Source of the DNA: Cannabis sativa
Lineage: Eukaryota; Streptophyta; Magnoliopsida; Rosales; Cannabaceae
DNA: 64,000 nucleotides
Assembly (NCBI RefSeq): GCF_029168945.1
Contig: NC_083602.1
Span: 28,817,323 to 28,881,322 of the forward strand
Direction of reading: 5' to 3'
This document shows positions 46,801 to 58,430 of the stretch, piece by piece; position 1 is the first letter of the stretch, and each line of letters starts with the position of its first letter. Below the pieces are notes generated by a model that did no database searches, was not told the DNA's origin, and saw only the letters and a list, made by a program, of their open reading frames with translations. A program made the position numbers and the translations under genes.

Positions 46801-49800
46801 GGTTTAGATAAAATCAAACCTATAATACTAGGAACAGGAAGTTTGTTAAGTCCATAGAATAGACTTATTAACTAAAATTTCCTTTTATGTCCTTGTAATA
46901 GAAAACTTTAGGTTATTCCATGTGAATGGATTAAACCATAGTTCTATTGGCTTTTCTTCTTAGTTTCTTATCTTGACAATCCATTACTTGTTTAAACTCA
47001 CAATGGATTTTAATCACTAGTATCTCCCAAGTCATAAGAAGGTGAGTTCCTAGAAACTCTCCCACTACGACAAGGTACCGTGAATTATGTCGAAGAAAAC
47101 TAAATGGTATTAACCTCTTTGGTTGTGACAAGACAACAGAGGCAGTGGGATCATCATATGTTATATAAGATGATAGAACACTTTTGGAATCAAGAATTAA
47201 ATATCTCCTTTATTTGCTACTTTTTTTTCAGACTTAGTCATTTTCTTAGAAAAGTAGTATTTGTTTGAACAAACACTTTCTTATCTATTGACAATGGGAT
47301 GGTCCACCCCTAATCACTTAGAATAGCTAACAAACCATGGTTAACAGTTCTAGCTTTTCTTAAGATTTTGATTAGGTCATCCATGAATCTAGTAATGATT
47401 TACATTAAGTATACAACCATTACATCATTCTGAAATTGTATTACCATAGAAGGATTTAGGCAACGACTAGTAACTAATCATCAATATGCAACTCGAAATT
47501 TCTGGGGAGGTAAGTTTGGATATAATTCAAAAATCAATTTAATGATCTTTGAACAACATATCTACTAACTATTTCTCCACCCCTATCAGTTCGCAAGATC
47601 TTTAACCACTTACCTTAATGGTTTTAACCATTGCTAGAAATTAATGAAATTTTTCAAACATTTCAAATTTCTTGCTAAAAGGTATAATCTAGAGTTATCG
47701 TTTTAAGAATACAACGAAAAACTCATATCCACCCCTGAATGTACATCCATCTGCGAATGAGATGAACTACTTTCAGTGGATATAGGCATATTAACTCTTT
47801 GCAGAGATTGATCTTGTCAAATCCACTATGAACAAGATACAAATATCATAGATTAAAAAAAATGGTAGTGTCTTTTGATGACTTAGGTATAGTTACATCA
47901 AAGAGTTCTTAGAATACTTCAAGTGGATTCTGGTCACAGAATACCTAACTCATATTCCATACAGTTTGAATCCATTAATAAAACATGGATATTAAACACT
48001 TGAGAAAGTGTAACTGTATTGTATCTGGAATAAGAAAATTTCTGTTTGGATTCTAAAATTAAAGTCAAAGACTTAAATTCAACCAAATATAATGAGTAAT
48101 TCTTTCTTGGACCACCACTACTAATACAAACTCTAAGTCAGATTTGCCCATACAAGTAGGAGATTTCTAAGATTGAGGATTTATATCAATTGGGAATAGA
48201 ATTTCGGGATTATAATCATATGCGTCATTTAATTTCTTAAGAGAAAATATAGAATGACATGAAATGATTTATAGACCATTCATCCAATGATATGTTATAA
48301 AGCTAATTCGAAATGAATAAGCTAAGAGGAATTAGGATAATTTCGTTTAAAATAAGAATCCAACGATGCTTCGATTAGCGAAAGACAAAGTAATCTTATT
48401 TATGTAATCTTCTTGTTTCATATTGTAAAAATACTAGTCTAAGGTGTCATCAATTGATGAACAGTTAGATGTCGCATATACAATACTTATCTTTCGAGAT
48501 CTTACACTATTATGTATGTCTAATGGTGAAAATCCACTAGGGATTTATCTCATTAGATAAACAAACATGTTGGACCAACAATGAAGATTCGAAATTAAAC
48601 TACAACTTAATAACAGAAAATAACATGGTTCAATATAAATTCATACACAATTCAGAAATTATAAACATATAGCAAGTAGGAATAACTAGTGAAAATACTA
48701 AAACATACAATCCTAAATAATTTCCAAGGTTTTCAATAAACTGATACAGTGTCCCGGTAGGCGAGAGTCAAAGCATCATTTATTGAATAGAGTTGTCAGC
48801 TCATCTAAAATAGAAACCATTCTAGCAACCTTTTATTCGATCAAAATAAGAATCCAACGTTGTCCCGGTAGGCGAGAGTCAAGGTTATTTCATTTTATGA
48901 GCTTCCACCATTGTTTCATGTTTCATAAGTTTATCTCTAAGTAGTCACCGTAGGGGAGAGTCTAATAGAGACGAAAACTTACAAAACACTTATCAAATGA
49001 AATCTTACGGTGTTAAATGCGTTCAACGAATAACCATCCATAGGGGGACGAAGTCTAAATACCCTCGAGGTTATATTGAAAACATTTAACTTTTGTAAGA
49101 CCAACAATGGAGATCGAATATCTTAATAATAATCAAGCTCATTATTTAAAGTGTGTTGTATTTTCTTTGATTCTCTTTATTTATTCTATTTATTTTAAAT
49201 ATATATTTATTTAATTAAAATTTCCAATTTAGAATGAAAAATTCTAAATATAAATTTTAATTTAATATTTATAAATGTTACTTAGATGGATATGAAAATA
49301 ACATGAATTATTTCCATCTTAGTAATAATTTCCAATAAATATTTAGAAAAAAAAATATTTAAGTTGTTACAAAATTAATTTAAATTAATTTACAACTCAA
49401 ATTTAATTTTCTATAAATATATATTGCATTTCGAAAAATTAAAGTATTCAAGGATACAATTTTCAAAAATGCATGTTAAAATAAAAAATAAATCCTGGAA
49501 AAATTATTCTAATTTAATGTTGGCCCAAAATTAATTAATAAAATTAATTTACAACAAAAAATATAATTTTCCTATTTAATTAAATATATAAGAAAAATTT
49601 CAAATATTTACGTATGATGATGAAAATCAACTTAAATATTAATTTTCTATTTAATTAAATACACTAGAAAAATACTTCAAGCAAAAATATCATCTATCTA
49701 GATTTTCCTTTGACTAATTAATTCAATTTCTAATAATATACTTTAATTCAATTTATTTTAAATTAATCAATAAATGAAAAAATCATTGATTTAAGTTGAT

Positions 49801-52800
49801 CCAAGAATTAATTAAAATAAATAATTAATTTACAACTTAATCTATTTTTCAAGATAAAATTTGAAATTCTAGCATTTCAGAAATGCAATTTCGAAAATTG
49901 ATTAATAAAATAAAGAAAAAATATATTTTGAAAATTATTTAAATTTTGTTGAAAAAATAAATTTCAACTAAAAATAATTTTCTATTTAATTAAGTGTCAT
50001 GAAAAAGAAATATTTAAGTATCATGATGAAAATCAACTTAGATATTTAATTTTTCAAATTAATTAAATGTATTAAATTTAAGAAATAAATAATTAAGTGT
50101 AGAGAAGGCTTAATTATTAATCTCTAGTTTAATACTAGGAAAAATATACTTAAAATAAATTGTACCAAAATTAATTATTTAAATAATTAATTTCACAATG
50201 TATAATATTTTCCTATTTAATATTAGAAATAATAACTAGTCTAGAAATAACTATCTAGAAAATATCTTATTTGACTAAGTATCTTTTCCACAAAATTTGA
50301 AAAAATATCTAATTTAAGTTGTATTAGAAAAAATCTAGAACTTAAATATTTTTCAAATTTAAATTTAATTAAATATCAGAAATTAAGTTGTAACCACTTA
50401 ATTTAAAAATATTCCATTTTAAGTTAATATTCGAAAAGATATTAACTTAAAAAATATCTAAAGAATCTTAATAACCAATGCCTAAAATTCCTCAACTTAA
50501 TTTTGAAATTTTGAATTCAAAAGATATTCAGATTTAAGTTGGTTAGTTGAAGATAACTAAATATCAACTTAAATAGGAATATTTAATGAAAAATTTAAAT
50601 TAAGTTCGAGAAAGAATCTAGATGGTTATAATTCTATATTTAATTAAATACAAGAAAATACATATAGTTTAGCTTAGAATAAAAAATTCTTTAAACTATA
50701 ATTTTCTTAAATTAATTTCAAAATAAATGAAATTAATTATGTTGTTAATCAATTTTATTAGGTTAAACTAGTGTAATTAACCTAGTACAGTTGTTCAAAT
50801 CAGGCAAATGGGCCTTCACAATTGGGGTGGTTTGTGTGAGGGGGTGCTGGGTTCAGTATGTCGTACCCACTTCTATGGCTCCCAACTCTCACACAAGGCC
50901 CAAAAGAGAGGAATTTAACCTTAATAAGAACAACTGTTATTAATTGAATAAGCCCAAAAACTAAATGGGTCTAAATAAATTCTATCAAGAACTATGATAA
51001 TTTATTTTAGCAACAGCAACCTATATGCATCTATAATCAAATTAAACACATAGGCTCACACAGGCACACTTTGGATGGGTCCTATCATGTTGCTAGGTCA
51101 TACACAGATGAAAGAAGATTGTAAATATACCTGTTACAAATTATTATCTTGACCAAGGGAGCCATCAGATCATTAGATCTGGCAAAAGGTAACCGTGGCT
51201 ATTTGCAATCAAGTAATAATAGGTTTTTAAAACTTACAAACAAGTTAAAACACATACTCCTGCAACAAGGTTAGCTGGATAGTTGGAAGTAGGATTTATT
51301 TAATTTTAAATAAATAATTTCGAAAAATAAATAATTAAAAAATATTTTAATATTCGAAAAATAAAATAAAATTTTAAAAAAAATTTAATTTCAAAAATAA
51401 AATTTAAATTTTGAAATTTAAAAAAAATATTTAAAATTAAACCTACTTTTTGAAAAATTAGGTTTCAACCAACCTAAATATCATTTCAAAATTTGCTAAC
51501 TACTTTTAAAAATTAAATGTTATTTTAAAAATAAAAATTAGAAAAGATAAATGAAATATCTTTTCAGATTTTAAATTTAATTTAAATAAATAAAATAACA
51601 AATTTAAAAGTTAGCAAAATATCTTACATCTATTTAAATTATAAATATCTTATTTTAAATTTAAATAAGGTCAAAATATCTAAAAAGATTTATTTTTTTT
51701 TAAAAAAAAATATCTTAAAAGATAAGATATAATTAAAAATATCTTAAAAGATAAGATATCTTAAAAATATCTTAAAAAATTTTATAAATATCTTATAAAA
51801 TCTGACCTTAAATTTTAAAAAAATAAGATATAATCAAATTTAAAAATAAGATAGATTTTTAAGCAAGAAGATAGATACTAATTCTATTCAAATTCAAATT
51901 ACACTAATATCTTGAATTAAATTTAAAAAATATTAAATTAATTCAAAATGATAATTAGAATTGAATTAGGAATAGTAATAGTATAAATACAAAACTATAC
52001 AAAAATTGGAAGTTAATTCCATGAAAAAGCATGAAAAATCGAAGAAAAACAAAAAAATTCGAAACTGTACGGACAGATTTGCGATCGCAGGAAAAAATCA
52101 GCACAGTCCCGATTTTTTCAAATATTCAAAAAATCATAACTAATTCAAATAAAATCCAAATTAAGTTCTGTAAAAGGCTAACTTGTTTAATTTTTTTCAT
52201 ACTATCCAATCAAAATAATTCCAGAGATAAAATCGCAATTATTTTTCACGAAAATTTCACAAACATCAATCCATCATCAAATAACACTCAATACAACATG
52301 ATACCATCCAAAGAACATACAAACAATCGTTTTAAAGTCCAAATTTCTTGCAAGTAAATCAATTACCATGGCTCTGAGGCCAGTTGTTGGAAATTATTTT
52401 ACCAGGATCTTAGATCTACTCACAAGTATGTTGATTAACACCCTAAATATGAACTTTCTAAAACGATGAAATAAACACATATAAAGTTTAGGAAACCTTA
52501 CATTGGGTGCAGCGGAATAATATGACTCCTTCCGTTCAGATATCTAGCCCTTGATTCCTTTCTGTAGCAGAGCATTATCAATATCTGAACCTGGATCTCT
52601 TTCTCTGAATCTTTGATGCTGAAACTCCTTTGTTGATGATCTTTCTTCACGATCTTCCTCACTATGATTGAGGTATCACTTGATGTGTGTGGGCACTACT
52701 CATACACTAAGGATTTCGAAATTCAAGAGGGAAGAGAAAGAAGAAGTGGCAGCTAAAGATAGGGAGAGAGAAAGGCTCAGGTTTTTCTCTGAAGGAAAAA

Positions 52801-55094
52801 TAGAAAATTTTAAGTGTAGAAATTTAGTGTAAATTTCTTGAAGCCTTCACTATCTATTTATAGCATTCCACTAGGGTAAGGTTTGAATTATTTGGCATTA
52901 AAATAATGAAAAAATCAGTTTAAATTTCCTACAAAAGTGGCCAGCCCTATACAAGTGGATTTGGGCCTTACTTTTTGCAATTTTGCAGTTTTATCTTTTC
53001 TGCATCTGATTTTCTCAAAAACGCCAATTTTCTAATTCAATCATTTAAATGCCAATTCTAACTATTTAATAACTATAAATAATTATTAAATAATATTGTC
53101 ATTTATCATATTTATTAATTGCACCATACAAAGTATCATAATTAACAAATATGCCCCTGTTAACTCTTTCTTTACAATTTCGCCCTTACTTAGTGAAAAT
53201 TTCACAAATAGACATAGTCTAATTCGTGAATTATAATTGATTAATCAAAACCAATTACATGAGTCTTACAAGCAATATTATCTCAACTAGTGGGGGGACC
53301 ATGGGTCTATATAACCGAGCTTCCAATAAGTAGATCAAGAATTTAACACTAAAATTCACTAACTTATTAATTCTTCGTTGAATCCACGCATAGAACTTAG
53401 AATTGCACTCTCAGTATATAGAATGCTCTATATGTTCCACCATATAGACACATCATTAGTTATCCATTGTTATAATCCTAATGTGATCAATGATCCTCTA
53501 TATGAATGATCTACACTGTAAAGGGATTAGATTACCGTTACACCCTACAATGTATTTATTCCTTAAAACACTTGACCCCGTATAAATGATATTTCAGCTT
53601 ATGTGAAATGAGTACTCCACCATTTATGTTCGTTTGGTCAAGCTCGAAGGAGATCATCCTTTGCTTACTATTCGCCAGATAGAAGCTATAGATTCCATGT
53701 TTATGATAGCGCTCCCACTCAATTGTACTACCGTGTTCCCAAAATGTACGTATCACCCTGACCTAAAAGTAGGCTTAACTAACAAATCAAAGAACACAAA
53801 TAGCCTTTCAAGATTGAGCCTAATCATAACAGGATTCAGAACATTTGATCTAGGATCAACTAGGCGATATTGACTTGAATAGATATTACGGTAAATTTAA
53901 TAAATCTAAGTCAAAGTTCAATATCGGTCCCTTCCGATGCATACTCCATGCATCCAACCTGAGCATTACTTTAACCAATGCTCTGGAAAGAACATAGTAT
54001 TTCTCCAAATACAAGTAAACTCTTGTTGTAGATTATCATATCAGTAAAACCCTGTGTCTGATAAATCTAGGAAACTTTATTCACATAGTCATGTTTACTT
54101 TCCAATGTGTTGACGGCACAATAAACAGGATCAAGTATGTGAAAAGGGTTTCAGATGAATTTATACATTATGTACATATAATCATGAAATAAATCATGTG
54201 AACCATGCAACATTAAATGTTATTTCTGATCTATATTAATAAGTAAATCTGATTATATTGAAATGAGTTTTATTTAGGGCATAAAACCCAACAACAAGAA
54301 GCTGGGTTGATTATGGAGCAGAGGCAACTGGAGCACCTCTATTAATGAGAGGCTATGATGTAATAAATCTATTGAATAACATGACAGATTTTGATTACGA
54401 CTGGCATTGGGATCCATCACTTCAGGGTTGGAGTCACCAATACCCACCTTATTGCCCAAATTCATCCCAACAATCTGAAAAAGAGGAGCAACTACTAGCA
54501 CTTATGCAATCACTTCCAGGAGAGATTAATCGCTTAACAGACATGGTAAGGTCCTTATGTGATAATTTAGTGGCTCATGATTCAGAATGTAATAACTCCA
54601 ATACTGAAAGTTATGAGAGTTATTGCTACAATGAAGAAGGGTCATTAGTTGAATACAAGGAAGATAATGAGCCTACAATTGAAGATCAAGATCCTTGTGA
54701 AGAGGAACTCATTAAATATGAAATCACAAGTGAGGGTATGAATAGCCATGTGGAGAGTGAGCAACAAGAAGAAGGTTTGTTAGATGAAAGAGTAGATACT
54801 GTGACATTGGAAGATGAGAAAGCACATGACATCATTGATTCGACTTCATCAATGATATTGACTAATAAACCACCAATGAATCCATATATTTCATCAACAC
54901 CATATTACATCCTCTGCGAGCTACGAAAGGCTTCTCCCCAAGCTCATCATCCAAAGTCTTATGTTGTTGGTATTGACTTTGATTCAAACTCATCGCTTGC
55001 CAAGCTTGAAAACAAGTACAATAACAATTTTCAAGTTGTCTTGCATGACGCTTATTACGGGCGTCAACCACTTATTGATGTGGCACCCAGGTAA
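43874..55094 (+). CDS. Element B gag-like ORF, interrupted by element C
   Basis: The ORF runs 43874-44025, is split by element C at the ACAAG target site, and continues 54299-55094. Leaving out C and one copy of the duplication, the two parts are in the same frame and give 316 codons including the stop. The first part (DDFAQQHNEPFYSAWRRFKE, FYNGLNDET) resembles the retrotransposon gag domain of Athila-type elements. The second part (SWVDYGAEATGAPL, then a Glu/Asp-rich region) has no zinc knuckle and no protease. As it stands the ORF is broken by a 10 kb insertion. Before C arrived it was open and could have made a structural protein. Confidence 0.8.
44026..45934 (-). repeat. 3' LTR of element C
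   Basis: 1909 bp. Minus-strand TATAAATA at 44496-44503. The plus ORF 45275-45514 is the antisense ORF conserved in every LTR of this family. The purine tract (AAGTGGGAGTT on the minus strand) lies just beyond the LTR at 45935-45946. Confidence 0.95.
45980..47884 (-). pseudogene. Decayed Copia pol of element C
   Basis: Mirror of 17690-19625 in element A. The same integrase traces occur in the same order (for example the block with CCACCCCTATCAGTTCGCAAG, the reverse complement of the TDRGGE-coding stretch of A, near 47580). No frame is open beyond short runs. The plus ORF at 46126-46320 is a shadow in this region. Confidence 0.7.
47885..52365 (-). other. Element C untranslated leader
   Basis: Contains the conserved block with two copies of the reverse complement of GACTCTCGCCTACCGGGACA (48750-48769 and 48861-48880), a long A+T-rich tract (about 49140-51900) including repeated AAAAGATAAGATAT-type units near 51700-51780, and, near 52075, the counterpart of the GC-rich patch of A and E, here much reduced. 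The plus ORF at 52031-52357 is in this leader and lacks support. Confidence 0.75.
52366..52384 (-). other. Variant primer binding site of element C
   Basis: On the minus strand ACTGGCCTCAGAGCCATGG directly follows the 5' LTR. It matches the usual Copia TGGTATCAGAGCCATGG except for CC in place of TA. Element E has the same variant. Confidence 0.75.
52385..54293 (-). repeat. 5' LTR of element C
   Basis: 1909 bp, nearly identical to 44026-45934 at a constant offset of 8359. Minus-strand TATAAATA at 52855-52862. The plus ORF 53634-53873 is the conserved antisense ORF. Confidence 0.95.
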
Positions 55095-55738
55095 ATTTTC
55101 TTTCCTTGTTCTTTAATGTCACATTGGGGACAATGTGTCACTTTAGTTTGGGGGAGGAGTGACTTAATTTTTATTTTGAGTTTTTAAGTTTTATGTCTTT
55201 TAATTTTTAATTTTTATTGTTGTGAGTCAATTTTCTTAATGTGAGTCAATTTGAAAGTAGGTAGATAGCATGATTTGAAAAGTTCACTTATTTTCGAAAA
55301 ATCCGTGTGCTTGGTGATATTACGTTCTTGACTAATTTCAATTTTGAGCATGGAATCATATTAGGTAATTTTCTAGTAATTGAATTATTTTATGTATGTT
55401 GATTGTGGAATGTGGAAAGTTGTTTGGAAATTCTAGAACTTGCTTGCTTGCTATTTGAGGCGAAATAATAAGTTATGCATGACTAGGAAAGTGATTTAGG
55501 CAATTTTTTTTTAAATCGATTGTGCTTGTCAAGCCATCCCTATAATTTTATCCTAGTTACCCTTTTTGAGCCTTAACTTATTTTTTTCTACACATATTGA
55601 GCCTAAGAAAAAAGATAAACCCATGAATATCCTAAGATTTAATCCTAATTATACCATAAGTAGATCTTTAGTTTGGGGGAATTTGGATGGGAAGTTTGTT
55701 GTATGTGTGTGGAAAAAGTGTGAAAATTGAGAGAATAT

Positions 55739-55771
<33 letters not shown>

Positions 55772-56380
55772 AATTGATTGACAACAACTTGAAAAAAAGG
55801 AAAAAAGAAAGAAAAATCTGACAACTAGTGTCAAATCTAGAAAAAAAAAAAAGATAAATATAAAGTTGTTGCACCCTTGTTGAAGAATATATCTCTCATG
55901 TAATTAGAAAAAAGGAGTATTGGGATTGTATGAAAAATATTGTGGGTGACATAATTTGAGAAGCTTATGGTATAGGAAAGTCTAAATGACCATTTCAACT
56001 ACCTTACCTAAGCCTAACAATACAAGCCTAGAAAGACCTTCTGATTCTTGGTTGTGCATTAATCTATATTAGTGGAGAATAGTAAGTATTACAAGCATAT
56101 GAAATTTTGGGTTAGTGGATTGTTGATTTTAATTGGCATGCATAAAGTGGTTTAATTGTTAGTTAATTGCATTCTATGGTTTCATGAGCTAAATGAAAAT
56201 AAATTGAAATCTGTCAAGGGTGTAATTGAACTAAAATTCTGGATTATATGCATAAGTGAATTTTTTCATAATCATATTATTGAACCTACTTGAAAATTAC
56301 TCGTGTTTTGGATATTGACTTGTTTAATGTTTATTTAGTGTTTTACTCGAGGACGAGTAAAAGCTTAGTTTGGGGGAATT
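55095..56380 (+). other. Element B 3' untranslated region with three purine tracts
   Basis: No ORF is supported. The region includes a dyad CACATTG-GGGA-CAATGTG at 55120-55137 and the motif TTAGTTTGGGGGA three times (55143-55155, 55668-55680 and 56365-56377). The last abuts the 3' LTR and is the polypurine tract. An A/G-rich tract lies at 55735-55860. Confidence 0.75.
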
Positions 56381-57701
56381 TGTTAGGTTATTTTTAGTAT
56401 TTATTTTAGATTAAGTTTAGTATATTTTTAATTAAGTTTTAATCGTATTTGGAGCATTTTTACGCTTGTTATCTTTTATTTTTACAGATTTAAAATAGAA
56501 GAAGATTAGAAAAATATCAGAGAAAAAGATGGGAAAAAGATAAAAAATATCATGATATTTAAAATAGAGAAAATTGTGGAAGCCGAAACTTCAAGTCTGA
56601 ATTCGACGGTGTTCTGATTGGATTTTGGAAAAAGTCAAAACATGATAGTTCTATATCTCTCTTTTATCTTTCCGGAACATCTTGAATCGTCTGATTCCGA
56701 GCAATATTGAGAGAGTTATGGCCAAAATACTATCAGTCAACGCAGCAGAAAAAAAATATCTCGTTTGAGGTTTCCCAAAAATTTAAATCCGAATGGGAAT
56801 TTAAATATTGCGTTTTTTTTTCCATATTTTTAGGCCTTCAATGCCTATATAAAGGGAAGAATGGAGTTGATTTCAGGAAGCAATGTCAGAGAGAAAAAAA
56901 GTGAGAGTTCAGATACAGAGTAGAGAGATCAACTGCAATACTGGAGACATACTGCTCAGGGTTTTCAGCATTCTTCTTTTCTTCTCTTCTCTATTTTTCA
57001 TCTCTTTTCTATCAGTTAATATGTGTATTTGTGCTTCATTGAACATGAGTAACTAAACACTTTATTAGGGTTAGATGGATATTGTTTGATATTGTTTATG
57101 GTTTTAATATGATTAATTTTCCCCCTAATTTCTATGTATTCTATTTTATTTGTGCTTAATTATTTTTAATTGCCTGATCACCAATTAACTGTCTATGATT
57201 TTGATGCGAGATCTGAGAAGTGAGTGTCAAATATGCTATAGTAGAATAGAACTGAATTTTGATATAGGATGAGAGTACCTATATGGTTTAGATAGCTTAT
57301 AGGGTTTCTGTGTTTAATGCCTGTTGCATGTTAAATTTATCACGAGAGTAGAAAGTTTGCATGTGATTGAGGTTTATATATCTGAGAAGACTATAAATTA
57401 CCTTAGTAAACCTGCTATTGCATAGAAATTAACATTAGAAAAATAATCATATTAGGCCATAATCAATAGAAACAATTGAAATCGACACCCTAGTTTATTA
57501 ACTATCAATTTTCTCGAATCGTTGCTTCCAACTATTTTTCTTATACTTCATTGTTTTTTTTCCTATCTTTTATTTAATCAAATAGAAGTAAAAGTTTAAT
57601 TTCAACGTACTTAACTACACTCCCTGTGGGATCGACCTCACTCCTAGTGAGTCTACTACTTGAAACGATACGTACACTTGCGTGTGCAAAATATCGCAAC
57701 A
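56381..57701 (+). repeat. 3' LTR of element B
   Basis: 1321 bp, TGTTAGG to CGCAACA, nearly identical to 42356-43674. TATATAAA at 56846-56853. Followed by target duplication CTTAG (57702-57706). Confidence 0.95.
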
Positions 57702-57706
57702 CTTAG

Positions 57707-58430
57707 AACTGGTGCAGTAATCAATCTCTTCTTTAATTCTTGAAAGCTATTCTCGCATTTATCAGTCCACATAAACTTATAACTCTTTCGGGTCAGCTCG
57801 GTGAAAGGAGTAGCAATCTTGGAAAAACCTTCTACAAATCTCCTATAGTACCCAGCCAATCCTAAGAAACTTCTAACTTCAGTTGCTGTCTTAGGTTGTG
57901 GCCAATCTCGAACAGCTTCAATCTTCACTGGATCTACCGGAATCCCATCCTTACTTACCACATGTCCTAAGAAACTCACTTGGGACAACCAGAATTCACA
58001 CTTCTTGAACTTTGCATAAAGCTTGTGTTCCCAAAGACGTTGTAATACCATACGAAGGTGTTGTTCATGAGCTTCTTCTGATTCATAATAGACTAGAATG
58101 TCATCAATAAACACAATCACAAAGTTATCGAGGAAGTCCTTAAATACCCGATTCATTAAGTCCATAAATGTTGCTGGTGCATTAGTCAAGTCGAAGGACA
58201 TCACGAAGAACTCGTAGTGCCCATATCGAGTGCGAAAAGCAGTTTTGGGAATATCCTCTTCCCGAATCCTCAACTGGTGATAACTAGATCGAAGGTCAAT
58301 CTTGGAAAAGATGGTCTTTCCCTGTAACTGATCAAACAAATCATCTATCTTTGGCAAAGGATATTTGTTCTTTATTATCAACTTGTTCAATTCACGATAA
58401 TCAATGCACATACGTAACGACCCATCCTTC
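57707..58430 (-). pseudogene. Element G2 reverse transcriptase segment
   Basis: Read from 58430 downward: [20 protein letters not shown], then [21 protein letters not shown], the catalytic FIDD in [52 protein letters not shown] and [11 protein letters not shown]. The piece is open throughout, but it is cut at both ends by insertions (element E at 58431, element B at 57706). It continues into RNase H at 42350. Confidence 0.92.

Larger units (their letters stand above)
44026..54293 (-). mobile_element. Element C: recent Copia-type insertion, sister of A, with decayed pol
   Basis: LTRs of 1909 bp each (44026-45934 and 52385-54293), target duplication ACAAG (44021-44025 and 54294-54298), minus orientation. 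In the parts compared by eye the LTRs are almost identical (one difference noted, at the GCTGATGATC/GTTGATGATC site), so insertion is recent. The internal region is 6450 bp, equal within a few bases to element A, and carries the same decayed pol and no gag. Transposition must therefore have relied on another element's proteins. Confidence 0.94.
42356..57701 (+). mobile_element. Element B: gag-only (TR-GAG/Athila-like) LTR retrotransposon, host of element C
   Basis: LTRs of 1319 and 1321 bp (TGTTAGGTTATTTTTAG...ATATCGCAACA), target duplication CTTAG, a tRNA-Asp primer site and a purine tract GGGGGAATT before the 3' LTR. Without element C the internal part is only about 2.4 kb and holds a single gag-like ORF; no protease, RT or integrase is present. 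The LTRs differ at only a few positions by eye, so the insertion is recent. A pol-less element that moved recently must have used proteins of another element. The tRNA-Asp primer and the gag start resemble Athila-type Gypsy elements, but the assignment is tentative. Confidence 0.9.
38160..58430 (-). mobile_element. Element G2: Ty3/Gypsy retrotransposon (3' part in window), split by B
   Basis: A minus-strand Gypsy element of the same general type as D. The window holds its 3' LTR (38160-40403), integrase and RNase H (40440-42350) and RT (57707-58430). Element B interrupts it between RNase H and RT with target duplication CTTAG (42351-42355 and 57702-57706); joined across that site the RT/RNase H frame continues logically. 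Element E then interrupts the RT start at 58431. Protease, gag and the 5' LTR must lie beyond the right edge. Stops and frameshifts disable pol. Confidence 0.9.

Noticed and set aside
52031..52357. Plus ORF of 108 codons, Lys/Asn-rich
   Set aside because: Falls in the AT-rich leader of element C on the antisense strand. The counterparts in A and E do not keep it.
56707..56904. Plus ORF in the 3' LTR of element B
   Set aside because: A chance frame in the LTR that spans the TATA region. One indel disrupts it in the other LTR.
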